Part shown: positions 52,550-59,607 of the stretch, one piece after another
How the letters are laid out: each line of letters begins with the position of its first letter
Position numbering within the stretch: the first letter of the stretch is position 1
Notes under the pieces: model-generated
Databases searched by the model: none
Told to the model about the DNA's origin: nothing
What the model saw: only the letters and a program-made list of their open reading frames with translations
Made by a program: the position numbers and the translations under genes
Assembly (NCBI GenBank): GCA_018385275.1
Contig: JAHAZM010000034.1
Span: forward strand, 1-59,607
From: Eubacteriales bacterium
GTDB taxonomy: Bacteria > Bacillota > Clostridia > Christensenellales > MB2-83
Direction: 5' to 3'
DNA: 59,607 nucleotides

Positions 52550-53988
52550 CAGAAAAAGCGCCTCCTTCGCATATTGGGATTCCGATAATTGCGCAGCGCC
52601 TGCTGCTGTTCTTCCGCCGCATCCAGGAACGCCTGCTCGTTTTCTTCGTCATAAGACTTCGGCGGAGGGATCTCCTCCTGGATCTTCCGGATCCGTTCAA
52701 TCAAAAGCTGTACCGCGGTTTTGGTCTCGCCGGTTTCCGCGACTTCCTCCACAGGCGCGACATCCTCGAGCGTGGCGTAGGATTTCGACAGATACAACGA
52801 CAGTTTCGCACAGCCGGGGCCGATCAGCTCGTACAGGACGCTGGAGAGAAGGATGATCGTATACAGGGCGTTTCCCATTTCTCCGCCGAGCGTCCGCGCT
52901 CCAAGCGCGGCAAGACCGATAGCGACGCCGGCCTGCGGAATAAGCGCAAGGCCGAGATAATTACGTACGGGCTTCGGTTTTTTTACGATCGCGCAGCCGG
53001 CAAACGCTCCCGTGTATTTCCCGAGAATACGGATAACGAAGTAAATCACACCGATCAAAAGCAGCGACACGCCGCCCAAGGTCCCGGCAGGACCGAACAA
53101 AAGATCTATCCGGAAAGAGAGTCCCGACCGGACGAAGAACATCAGCAGGATCGGCGGGGAGAAATAATTGAGCTGCTTGAAGAGTTTTTCGTCGCCCGTG
53201 AGATTGATGTAGATCATGCTCATGGACATACAGCCGAGCAGCGGAGAAATCCCCAGCAGCGCGCACACGCCGCAGAAGGCAAAGAGCAGTGCCACCGCGA
53301 TGATGAGACGATTATCCGTGGAGCGTTTGGAGAGCAGCCATTTCATCACGAGTCCGAACACGCCGCCGAGCAGCAGCACGCCGATATTGACGCCGATCGG
53401 CTGCAGAATGCTTACAATATTGACAGCACTGCCGTCCCGCACCGCGAGCGCGACCGAAACAGCGATGGAATACGCCACGAGCCCGACGATGTCGTCGAGC
53501 GCGACGACCTGCAAAAGCGTATCGACGAACTCTCCTCTCGCGCCCGTCTGTCGAATGGTCATCATCGTGGAAGCGGGCGCGGTCGCCGCGGCCAGCGCGG
53601 CCAGGACGACAGAAAACGGCAGGCTCAATCCGAGCAGAAAGAAAGTCACAACAAAAACGAAAACCGAGGCGGCGCAGGCTTCCAAAATCGTAATGACAAC
53701 GACCTTGGCGCCGTTTTTCTTTAATGCGGAGAACCGAAAAAACTCACCCGTTGAAAAAGCAATGAACGACAGCGCGACGTCCGGGAGAAAATCCATGCCG
53801 CCGATGATCTCCTGCGGGACGAGATTGAGGCAACAGGGACCGATCAGGATACCGGCCAGGATATAAGCCGTGACATTCGGCAGTTTTACCAGCTTTGTCA
53901 GCCGCGTCATGGCAAACCCGAGAAAAAGCATCAGCGCGATCGAAATAACAACGGCGGCCGGCGACGACGTCGGAATCGGATTTCCCAT
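52549..53988 (-). CDS. Cation:proton antiporter (CPA2/Na+-H+ exchanger family)
   Basis: A 479-residue transporter with about 12 membrane segments. MRITRL-type features include KLPNVTAYILAGILIGPCCL near the N-terminus. ALAAATAPASTMMTIRQTGA and VALDDIVGLVAYS (ion-binding Asp pair) are at about residues 140-185, and ALIPQAGVAIGLAALGA follows later. The C-terminal ~75 residues are charged and cytoplasmic. It should exchange Na+ or K+ for protons. Start at ATG 53988 with AGGAGG; the longer open frame upstream overlaps the promoter. Co-transcribed with mgtC, pointing to an ion-homeostasis operon. Confidence 0.92.
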   Translation of the reverse strand: MGNPIPTSSPAAVVISIALMLFLGFAMTRLTKLVKLPNVTAYILAGILIGPCCLNLVPQEIIGGMDFLPDVALSFIAFSTGEFFRFSALKKNGAKVVVITILEACAASVFVFVVTFFLLGLSLPFSVVLAALAAATAPASTMMTIRQTGARGEFVDTLLQVVALDDIVGLVAYSIAVSVALAVRDGSAVNIVSILQPIGVNIGVLLLGGVFGLVMKWLLSKRSTDNRLIIAVALLFAFCGVCALLGISPLLGCMSMSMIYINLTGDEKLFKQLNYFSPPILLMFFVRSGLSFRIDLLFGPAGTLGGVSLLLIGVIYFVIRILGKYTGAFAGCAIVKKPKPVRNYLGLALIPQAGVAIGLAALGARTLGGEMGNALYTIILLSSVLYELIGPGCAKLSLYLSKSYATLEDVAPVEEVAETGETKTAVQLLIERIRKIQEEIPPPKSYDEENEQAFLDAAEEQQQALRNYRNPNMRRRRFF

Positions 53989-54030
53989 ATGAAACCTCCT
54001 CTCATAAAAGCATCCGTAGATTATTCGCAT

Positions 54031-54059
54031 AATATAACACATTTGCCGGGTCGAGTCAA
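54031..54059 (-). promoter_or_regulatory. Promoter of the antiporter-mgtC operon
   Basis: Minus strand: TTGACT (54054-54059), 17 bases, TATATT (54031-54036). Confidence 0.75.
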
Positions 54060-54086
54060 TATCAAATAACAGACTTTCTGAAAAAT

Positions 54087-54132
54087 TCAAAAAAACAAGC
54101 CCTCATGCCGATCAGATCGATCGGCACGAGGG
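54087..54132 (-). terminator. Terminator downstream of the URO-D-fold gene
   Basis: Minus strand: CCCTCGTGCCGATC / GATCGGCATGAGGG, 14-base arms with one mismatch, then CTTGTTTTTTTG. It lies 100 bases after the stop at 54231; the gap shows nothing else. Confidence 0.8.
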
Positions 54133-54230
54133 TCGTAACGCGGGGCAGGCCCGTTTCTTTCGGTTTTTCTCTTCCGCCGGGACCGAAAAAGCGCGGCGTC
54201 GGCGCGACGTTTTCCCGGAAGATCAAACGA

Positions 54231-55412
54231 TCACTTCCTGTGCGTCTGATAATATTTCAGTCCGGCCAGCAGCGCGTCGACGTTTTCCGAAGACACGCCG
54301 GGCGCCATACTCGACGAGCAGCCGAGGACCAGCGCCGTGTCGCCGTGGACGTCCACGAGCCAGTCCAGCTCCGCGCGGACGTCGGCGGGCGTTTTGAACG
54401 GCAGCGTCCGTGTAACCGAAGCGCCGGCCAGCATAAACAGCGGTCTGCCGTCGTTTCCGCGAAGTTTGCACATTCCGGCGAAATCGACTCCGTCCTCATA
54501 TTGAAAGCCCTGGAATCCCCGGATCCCGACGTCGATCAGGCCCGGCACCATGGAGCTGATCGCGCCGTCGCAGTGCCAGATCAGGCGGACGTCACATCCG
54601 TTCAGTACCGGCTGCAGGCAGTAATCGAGCTGAGGATACCAGATCCGGTTCAGGCTCCTGATATTGACCAGCGTCGAACGGGAATCGGTCATATCGAAAT
54701 CCAGCCGGCACAGGAGCGGCAGGGAATAGCGGTTATAAGCTTCCGCGGCGGCCTCGTTGTTTTTTCTGCACAGTTCCGCCTGAAGCTTGAAATGCCGCTC
54801 CATGACGTCCTCGTACAGCGCGTAGGCGCAGAGGTAATTCACGTACCCGTAAGTATAATAGCCGAGGATCGGAAAACGGACGATGTCGTAGCCCGTTTTC
54901 AGGATGTCCAGGCCCATTTCATGCTGCAGACGGTATTCGGTGAGGCCGATCTCGCGTACCCGCTTCTCCTTATCAAAGTCGGCAAGCTGCTTTTCCAGCC
55001 GCGGGAACTCGACGGTTTCGAGATGAGCGACCACATCCTCCGGTTCTCGGATCGTCATACCGTCGACGACGATGGTTTCGATACCGGTCGTGGCGGTGCG
55101 CGTCTCGCCGGTCAATCCGTGCTCGCTCATGGTCAAAGGATTGTCCGGTATCCACTGATCCAGCATATCCGCGCCGATCTCATGCTGGACTCTGGTATAA
55201 ACGGCGATCGGATCACGGACGTAATCGGGATCCTTCATCCCGTTTCTCGCCGCGAGACGATTCAGCTGCGCGTGATCCATGATATTGATGCCCGCGATCG
55301 GATAACCGCGGAGGTTTTCGCCCGCGATCGCGGCGGTCATCTCGGTATGCCGGGCGTTCTGACTCTCGAACAGCTCCCGTATTTCCCGATCGGAGGGCTC
55401 TCTGTTGTTCAT
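54231..55412 (-). CDS. Uroporphyrinogen decarboxylase-fold protein (URO-D family, possible methyltransferase)
   Basis: A 393-residue cytoplasmic TIM-barrel protein of the URO-D superfamily, which includes both heme enzymes and corrinoid-dependent methyltransferases. Visible segments: RFPILGYYTYGYV, RLIWHCDGAISSMVPGLIDVGIRGFQGFQYE (His near residue 278), and a C-terminal segment VHGDTALVLGCSSSMAPGVSSENVDALL. The W-H-C-D-G and late G-x-G-C regions fit the methyltransferase-like branch better than true HemE. No corrinoid protein lies in the window, so the substrate is unknown. ATG 55412 follows GAGGGGAG; an ATG at 55427 is possible. Paired with the Gfo/Idh/MocA gene under AraC control. Confidence 0.75.
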   Translation of the reverse strand: MNNREPSDREIRELFESQNARHTEMTAAIAGENLRGYPIAGINIMDHAQLNRLAARNGMKDPDYVRDPIAVYTRVQHEIGADMLDQWIPDNPLTMSEHGLTGETRTATTGIETIVVDGMTIREPEDVVAHLETVEFPRLEKQLADFDKEKRVREIGLTEYRLQHEMGLDILKTGYDIVRFPILGYYTYGYVNYLCAYALYEDVMERHFKLQAELCRKNNEAAAEAYNRYSLPLLCRLDFDMTDSRSTLVNIRSLNRIWYPQLDYCLQPVLNGCDVRLIWHCDGAISSMVPGLIDVGIRGFQGFQYEDGVDFAGMCKLRGNDGRPLFMLAGASVTRTLPFKTPADVRAELDWLVDVHGDTALVLGCSSSMAPGVSSENVDALLAGLKYYQTHRK

Positions 55413-55437
55413 GCTCTCCCCTCGCATTCTGTGTTTC

Positions 55438-56721
55438 TTACTTCTTGAGCGAACCCTGTTTCATGACGGCGGTCACATAACTGCCGCCGTTCTTTTCCTT
55501 ATCCCATATCTGACGCTGACGGACGTAGACCTCCTCCGGAATCACAGGTTCTCCCTCCGAGAACGGGGGGATCCACTGGTCGCCCGCGACCTTCCGATCG
55601 GTGCAGGCACGATCGAAGCGATATTTCTCGCGGACCGCCGGATCGCGGAAATCGGGTACCTCGACGGGGACGCCGCCGGCCAGGATCGAGCGGTAACCGA
55701 ACAGACCCGGCAGGAACATATCGAGCGCTTCGTACACGTTGATGATATTGGCGTCGGCTTCGCCGGAAACGGCTTTGACAAACTCATCCATGATGTAGTA
55801 ATCGCTGCCGAAGTGTCCGAAATGCTCGACTACGCCGTTTTTCACGACCGGATCGATCACCTCGCGGTGCTCCTCTTTCGGATACTCACCGGGGTATTCG
55901 TCAGCGTTGACATAGAGTCTTTCCTCGCCTCCGGTCGCCTCGCGAACGGTCTCCATCTCGCCTTTGGAACCGTAAACACTGTACCAGACCGAGTTTTTAT
56001 AAAGTCCGCCGTGGATGCTTTTGAAGATTGCGCCGTTCTCCAGCGACACCATGAGCAGTCCGAAGGCGCCGGATTTGGAGCCGTGTCCGCGGGTGCGGCC
56101 GACCATTTTCCCCTCAAAGCCCGTGACCGATACGGGGCGGAGGCCCGAAACGTGGATCAGCGGACCGAGCGAATGCGTGCAGTAGAAGGTCGCGTACATA
56201 TTATTGCGCCAGTGTTCGGGGTCGCCGTAAGCGATCGAGGGCCAGATGGCGTCGCAGTTGTGAATGTACTCGCCCTCGGCGTACTCGATCTCGCCGATTT
56301 TGCCGGCGCGGTAAAGCTCTCTCATTTTCATGACGGCGGGGATAAAGCAATAGTTTTCTCCGTAGGCGTAGATCTTGCCCGAGCGCTCGACAGCCTCGCA
56401 GAGCTCGACCGCCTCCGCCAGCGTCTGACAGGGCAGAACCTCGCTGTAAACCGAAAGACCGCGGTTCAGACAGCGGATCGCAAAGGGCGCGTGCTCGTTG
56501 GCGAAATTGGCCAGCACCACCGCGTCCATATCGTGCTGAATGAACGCTTCAAAATTGTCGTAGAAAGCGACGTCCACGCCCTCCAGCGCTTTTTTCTGCC
56601 GTTCAATAACCTCCGGGTTGTTGTCGCAGATGGCCACGACTTTGGCGCGATTGCCCGCCGCGACGCAGTAATTGATCATCGATGTGCCGCGGTATCCGCC
56701 GAGAACGCCGATCCTGATCAT
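55438..56721 (-). CDS. Gfo/Idh/MocA family oxidoreductase
   Basis: A 427-residue NAD(P)-dependent sugar or cyclitol dehydrogenase-like protein. The N-terminal Rossmann motif is MIRIGVLGGYRGTSMINYCV. The usual E-K-P loop reads SEVLPCQT (about residue 92), so the catalytic Lys position is changed to Leu. The C-terminal domain contains HWRNNMYATFYCTHSLGPL, with a possible catalytic His, and GSKSGAFGLLMVSLENGA. AGGAGG precedes the ATG. It is the first gene of a two-gene operon divergent from an AraC regulator. The substrate is not known; glycoside or methylated sugar metabolism is an inference. Confidence 0.85.
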   Translation of the reverse strand: MIRIGVLGGYRGTSMINYCVAAGNRAKVVAICDNNPEVIERQKKALEGVDVAFYDNFEAFIQHDMDAVVLANFANEHAPFAIRCLNRGLSVYSEVLPCQTLAEAVELCEAVERSGKIYAYGENYCFIPAVMKMRELYRAGKIGEIEYAEGEYIHNCDAIWPSIAYGDPEHWRNNMYATFYCTHSLGPLIHVSGLRPVSVTGFEGKMVGRTRGHGSKSGAFGLLMVSLENGAIFKSIHGGLYKNSVWYSVYGSKGEMETVREATGGEERLYVNADEYPGEYPKEEHREVIDPVVKNGVVEHFGHFGSDYYIMDEFVKAVSGEADANIINVYEALDMFLPGLFGYRSILAGGVPVEVPDFRDPAVREKYRFDRACTDRKVAGDQWIPPFSEGEPVIPEEVYVRQRQIWDKEKNGGSYVTAVMKQGSLKK

Positions 56722-56756
56722 GTTGTATTCCTCCTTTTCGGTGATTCTATGATCCT

Positions 56757-56785
56757 ATTATATCAAAGCCGGTTTCTAAAAAAAA
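56757..56785 (-). promoter_or_regulatory. Likely activator-dependent promoter of the Gfo/Idh/MocA - URO-D operon
   Basis: Minus strand: perfect TATAAT (56757-56762), but 17 bases upstream there is only a T-run (TTTTTT) in place of a -35 box. A good -10 with no -35 suits activation by the divergent AraC protein. Confidence 0.55.
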
Positions 56786-56795
56786 GATAAAAAAT

Positions 56796-56828
56796 CCGCA
56801 AAAAGATAGACAAAACTCATCTTTGCGG
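56796..56828. promoter_or_regulatory. Candidate AraC-family operator palindrome
   Basis: Inverted repeat CCGCAAA (56796-56802) and TTTGCGG (56822-56828), 19 bases apart; the pairing continues as GAT/ATC with a two-base bulge. It covers the -35 and spacer of the araC promoter and lies just upstream of the operon promoter. Confidence 0.55.
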
Positions 56829-56835
56829 GTATTAT
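56807..56835 (+). promoter_or_regulatory. Promoter of the AraC-family regulator gene
   Basis: TAGACA (56807-56812), 17 bases, TATTAT (56830-56835). The leader before the GTG at 56849 is very short. Confidence 0.6.
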
Positions 56836-56848
56836 TGAAAGAAAGGGG

Positions 56849-57706
56849 GTGGCCACGATCGAACTGTCTCACAATATCTGCCGCTTCATCCCGAGCTCAC
56901 ACTCTTCAGACGGAATCAGCGCGGTGGACTTTATCTATGAAAAAAAACCGAAATTCTTTGAAGAATACCGGACCGAGCCGGTTTTCCGCGTCTACGCCGT
57001 GGCGACGGGCACCGTCCGGGTGCGGACGGTCTATCAGGAGGAAACGCTCACGGCGGGGGATCTGTTCTTCGTGCTGCCGGCGCAGAAATATGCTTTCCCC
57101 GACGGCAAAGGACTGACCTATCTGTATATCAGCTATCACGGCGTCGCGGCCGGCCGGATGTGCGAACAAATCGGGGCGACCTTCCGCAACTGTTTTTTCC
57201 GCGGATACGGCGAATGTCTCGACGATCTGCTCCGCGCGATCGCGATCTCGACGGAGTCGAGCGCGGGACTGCTCGCGGAAAGCTGCCTGCTGCGGATATT
57301 CGGAACGATCCTGTCGGGCGCCGACCGGGCGAGCAACAAGCCCGACCCGGCCGACTCGGTCACGCGCGTGCGCAAGTACGTGGAGGATCATTATCAGGAG
57401 CCGGATCTGCGCGTCGCGGGCATCGCCGAAGCGCTCAGCTACAACGGCAACTATCTGTCGTCGCGTTTCCGCCTCGAGACCGGTTTCACCATCGGACAGT
57501 ACATCCAGTCGATCCGGATCCAGAACGCCTGCGCGCTGGCGGCAAGCGGCGTTTCATCGGTGGCCGACATCGCGGGGATGACCGGGTTTTCCGATCCGCA
57601 ATACTTTTCGCGGGTCTTCACCCGTTTTACCAAGCTGTCGCCCAAGCAGTTCATGAAAACGTGCGTCAGGGACGGGTCCAACCCTCCCGCGGCGCCGCGC
57701 GGATGA
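56849..57706 (+). CDS. AraC family transcriptional regulator
   Basis: A 285-residue regulator. The N-terminal ~170 residues form a cupin-type sensor domain (VFRVYAVATGTVRVRT, LTAGDLFFVLPAQKYAFP). The C-terminal ~100 residues form the double helix-turn-helix: VRKYVEDHYQEPDLRVAGIAEALSYNGNYLSSRF, then FTIGQYIQSIRIQNACALAASG and VADIAGMTGFSDPQYFSRVF. It is divergent from the Gfo/Idh/MocA - URO-D operon and is most likely its sugar-responsive activator. Start GTG, poorly separated from the GGGGG run that serves as ribosome binding site. It ends four bases from the convergent ogt gene. Confidence 0.92.
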   Translation: MATIELSHNICRFIPSSHSSDGISAVDFIYEKKPKFFEEYRTEPVFRVYAVATGTVRVRTVYQEETLTAGDLFFVLPAQKYAFPDGKGLTYLYISYHGVAAGRMCEQIGATFRNCFFRGYGECLDDLLRAIAISTESSAGLLAESCLLRIFGTILSGADRASNKPDPADSVTRVRKYVEDHYQEPDLRVAGIAEALSYNGNYLSSRFRLETGFTIGQYIQSIRIQNACALAASGVSSVADIAGMTGFSDPQYFSRVFTRFTKLSPKQFMKTCVRDGSNPPAAPRG

Positions 57707-57710
57707 CGGC

Positions 57711-58250
57711 TTACCGGAAAAGGTGCGGCGCGCCGTCGGAAAAAAGCAGCGGTTTCAGATCGGCTTTCTCCAGCGTGAGCAAGCCGATTTTTTTATCGAG
57801 TCCGGCGGCGTATCCGATCAGACTGCCGTCGGCGCCGACGACGCGATGGCACGGAACGATAAGCGAAAGCGCGTTATGCGCGACCGCGCCGCCGACGGCG
57901 ATCGGCGCCACGCGAGGAAAGACGCCCTGCTTTTCCAACCGGGCGGCCAGCGCGCCGTAGGTCGTCGTCCGTCCGTACGGCACGGTCAGCAAAAGCTCCC
58001 AGACAGCCCGACGAAACGGCGTGGTCTTCATAACGAGCGGCGGCGTAAAATCCGGCTCGCGGCCGCTGAAATACAGGTCGAGCCAGCGTTCCGTCCGTTC
58101 GAAAACGGGAAGCGCCCTCTCCTCGTGCCGCCCGTCGAGCGTATCGGCAAAATATCTTTGTCCGTCGAACCACAGCCCCGTGAGAGCGTTCCCGTCGGAA
58201 GCCATCGTGAGAGCGCCCAACGGCGAACGATAATGATGAACGTATTCCAC
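57711..58250 (-). CDS. ogt: Methylated-DNA-[protein]-cysteine S-methyltransferase
   Basis: Suicide repair protein that takes alkyl groups from O6-alkylguanine or O4-alkylthymine. The 179-residue protein has the helix-turn-helix segment FRRAVWELLLTVPYGRTTTYG and the active site LIVPCHRVVGADGSLIGYA with acceptor Cys134. The preceding Asn hinge appears as GGAVAHNALSL. Start GTG behind AAGGAGG. Monocistronic with its own promoter; no ada-type regulator is adjacent. Confidence 0.95.
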   Translation of the reverse strand: MEYVHHYRSPLGALTMASDGNALTGLWFDGQRYFADTLDGRHEERALPVFERTERWLDLYFSGREPDFTPPLVMKTTPFRRAVWELLLTVPYGRTTTYGALAARLEKQGVFPRVAPIAVGGAVAHNALSLIVPCHRVVGADGSLIGYAAGLDKKIGLLTLEKADLKPLLFSDGAPHLFR

Positions 58251-58273
58251 GGCGAACCCTCCTTATGAGAGGA

Positions 58274-58302
58274 TTATATCACGCGCGCACGATTATTTCA
58301 CC
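58274..58302 (-). promoter_or_regulatory. ogt promoter
   Basis: Minus strand: GTGAAA (58297-58302), 17 bases, perfect TATAAT (58274-58279). Confidence 0.65.
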
Positions 58303-58344
58303 ATAAAAATGCGGTTTTCAAACCGGAAAAGACGGCTTTCGTGC

Positions 58345-58373
58345 TTGACAAACACCCCCCTGGGGTATAAGAT
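58345..58373 (+). promoter_or_regulatory. csoR-copA promoter
   Basis: Perfect TTGACA (58345-58350), 17 bases, TAAGAT (58368-58373). The spacer carries the operator. Confidence 0.82.
58354..58366. promoter_or_regulatory. CsoR operator
   Basis: ACCCC - CCT - GGGGT, a G/C-tract pseudo-palindrome of the kind bound by CsoR, placed in the promoter spacer so that binding would block RNA polymerase. Cu(I) would release the repressor. Confidence 0.8.
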
Positions 58374-58424
58374 AAAGGCAGATTCCACGCCGGCGCCCTG
58401 TGTCGGCAAAAGGGAGAGAGCATC

Positions 58425-58733
58425 ATGGAAACAACCGTATGTCCGCATTGCGGCAAACGAAAAAAGAAAAGAACGCCCGAGGAGCAGAAAGCGCTGCTCA
58501 AACGCCTGCGCATGGCGGAGGGGCAATTGAGAGGAATCCAGGCTATGGTGGAAAACGACGCCTACTGTCCTGATATCCTGATCCAGGTCTCGGCCGTCTC
58601 GGCGGCGCTGAACAGTTTCAACCGTGAACTGCTGGCCTGCCATATCCGGAGCTGCGTCTCCGACGATATCCGGGCGGGGAACGACGAGGCCATCGACGAA
58701 TTCGTCAAAGTCCTGCAGAAGCTGATGAAATAG
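58425..58733 (+). CDS. csoR: Copper-sensing transcriptional repressor CsoR
   Basis: An all-helical tetrameric repressor released from DNA by Cu(I). The 102-residue protein has a CPHCG motif at the N-terminus, followed by LLKRLRMAEGQLRGIQAMVEN. It has the Cu(I) ligand set Cys48 (DAYCPDIL), His73 (LACHI) and Cys77 (RSCV), the C-H-C pattern of true CsoR rather than the formaldehyde or sulfur sensors. GGGAGAG precedes the ATG. It autoregulates through the operator in its promoter. copA starts 14 bases later. Confidence 0.95.
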   Translation: METTVCPHCGKRKKKRTPEEQKALLKRLRMAEGQLRGIQAMVENDAYCPDILIQVSAVSAALNSFNRELLACHIRSCVSDDIRAGNDEAIDEFVKVLQKLMK

Positions 58734-58747
58734 AAAAGGAGCGCGCT

Positions 58748-59607
58748 ATGAAGCAATACATCGTCACCGGCATGACCTGTGCGGCCTGTCAGGCCCGGGT
58801 GGAAAAAGCCGTAGCCAAAGTGCCGGGCGTAGAGAGCGTTTCCGTCAGTCTGCTGACCAACTCCATGGGCGTAGAGGGAAACGTTCCGGACGATTCCGTC
58901 ATCCGGGCCGTGACGGAGGCCGGTTACGGCGCCGCCGTCAAAGACGCGTCCCGGAAAACCTCGGCTTTCGCGGCGGAGGAAGATGCGCTGAAGGATCGGG
59001 AAACGCCGAAACTGCGGCGCCGGCTGATCGTCTCGGCGGTATTTCTGGCCGCGCTGATGTACCTCACGATGGGGCACAACATGGCCGGCTGGCCTCTGCC
59101 GGCGTTTTTGGCGCACAATCATCCGGCGCTGACGCTGACTCAACTGCTGCTGGCGGCGGCTGTGATGCTCGTCAACAGGCAGTTTTTCACAAGCGGATTT
59201 GCCGCTCTGCGGCACGCGAGCCCGAACATGGACACGCTCGTCGCGCTCGGGTCGACGGTCTCGTTCGCGTGGAGCGTATGGGTTTTCTACGAGATGTGCG
59301 GGCTGATCGCGGGAGGCGCGGGAAACGCCGATCTGATGACGCTGTATCACGATCAACTGTACTTTGAGTCCGCCGCCATGATCCCGGCGCTGATCACGGT
59401 GGGCAAGCTGCTCGAGGCGATCTCGAAAGGACGCACGACCGACGCGCTGAAGAGTCTGATGAAGATCGCGCCCAAAACGGCCGTACTCGTCCGGGACGGC
59501 GCGGAAACGGAGGTGCCGATCGAGGAAGTCGGCGTGGGCGACGTGTTTGCCGTGCGCCCCGGAGAGCGCATTCCGGTCGACGGGATCGTCCTGGAAGGAA
59601 TCAGCGC
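58748..59607 (+). CDS. copA: Copper-exporting P-type ATPase CopA (partial, cut by window end)
   Basis: The first 286 codons of a P1B-type ATPase; the stop lies beyond the window. One N-terminal heavy-metal-associated domain has GMTCAACQARVEKAVAKVPG (Cu ligands Cys11 and Cys14). Membrane segments follow, with FFTSGFAALRHASPNMDTLVALGS typical of CopA, then KLLEAISKGRTTDALKSLMK and the start of the actuator domain (VGVGDVFAVRPGERIPVDG). The phosphorylation and C-P-C motifs would lie downstream. GGAGCG precedes the ATG. It exports Cu(I), regulated by csoR in the same transcript. Confidence 0.93.
   Translation, partial: MKQYIVTGMTCAACQARVEKAVAKVPGVESVSVSLLTNSMGVEGNVPDDSVIRAVTEAGYGAAVKDASRKTSAFAAEEDALKDRETPKLRRRLIVSAVFLAALMYLTMGHNMAGWPLPAFLAHNHPALTLTQLLLAAAVMLVNRQFFTSGFAALRHASPNMDTLVALGSTVSFAWSVWVFYEMCGLIAGGAGNADLMTLYHDQLYFESAAMIPALITVGKLLEAISKGRTTDALKSLMKIAPKTAVLVRDGAETEVPIEEVGVGDVFAVRPGERIPVDGIVLEGIS

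Overview
The window looks like a chromosomal segment of a GC-rich, Gram-positive, Clostridia-type bacterium, probably an uncultured gut or anaerobic Firmicute. This is an inference from family content: HU, NrdR with YlmD/PgeF, a YlmC/YmxH sporulation-type PRC-barrel gene, RbgA, a YabN-like methylase-MazG fusion, a citrate-(Re)-synthase-like enzyme, CsoR-CopA, and lipoproteins with Pro/Thr linkers. I see no phage, IS element, CRISPR array or rRNA. There is one tRNA, tRNA-Pro(UGG). Vegetative promoters with 16-18 bp spacers and Rho-independent terminators are easy to see. TTG and GTG starts are frequent. TGA is used as an ordinary stop throughout.

Layout. 1-5.1 kb (+): a class B penicillin-binding protein, a DUF2284 metal-binding protein, trmL, a methylase-mazG fusion, then hup with its own promoter and terminator. 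5.2-10.3 kb: a secreted beta-helix lipoprotein (-), ylmC/ymxH, nrdR-pgeF, and an SH3/M23 cell-wall hydrolase. 10.4-25.9 kb (-): thirteen tightly packed or overlapping genes running rbgA, rnhB, a lipoprotein, yraN, a giant GT-C glycosyltransferase, gtrA, two flavoproteins, a large carbohydrate-active-like protein, mscL, a UDP-sugar pyrophosphorylase, a patatin and radC. 26-32.8 kb (+): rluD, prfC, typA, a DRE-TIM acyltransferase with an elaborate leader, and a small P-loop protein. 33-40.2 kb (+): a divergent GH28-like protein, galactokinase, a membrane protein, murB and a lipoprotein amidase.

40.2-48.1 kb (-) holds a cyclic beta-1,2-glucan synthase-type gene split by one in-frame TGA. The reading frame stays open for 54 codons between the stop and the first usable downstream start, so this is one interrupted gene and not two natural genes. 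48.2-51.7 kb has a lipoprotein nuclease, a divergent apeB / tyrosine-phosphatase pair sharing a -35 element, the tRNA, and a small membrane protein. 51.8-54 kb (-) is an antiporter-MgtC pair. 54.2-57.7 kb is an AraC-regulated pair, Gfo/Idh/MocA plus a URO-D-fold protein, with a palindrome in the divergent promoter region. 57.7-59.6 kb has ogt and a copper-resistance operon, csoR-copA, with a recognisable CsoR operator; copA runs off the end.

Themes. Much of the content concerns the envelope and surface glycans: the PBP, MurB, two wall hydrolases, the two-module GT-C enzyme with GtrA, and the glucan synthase. The rest is sugar use (GH28-like, galactokinase, Gfo/URO-D) and housekeeping translation or RNA modification (TrmL, RluD, RF3, TypA, RbgA). 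The observations most worth checking are the TGA inside the glucan synthase, the bipartite glycosyltransferase with extracytoplasmic lectin-like domains, the shared -35 with a leaderless phosphatase mRNA, and the hairpin plus palindrome ahead of the citrate-synthase-like gene.
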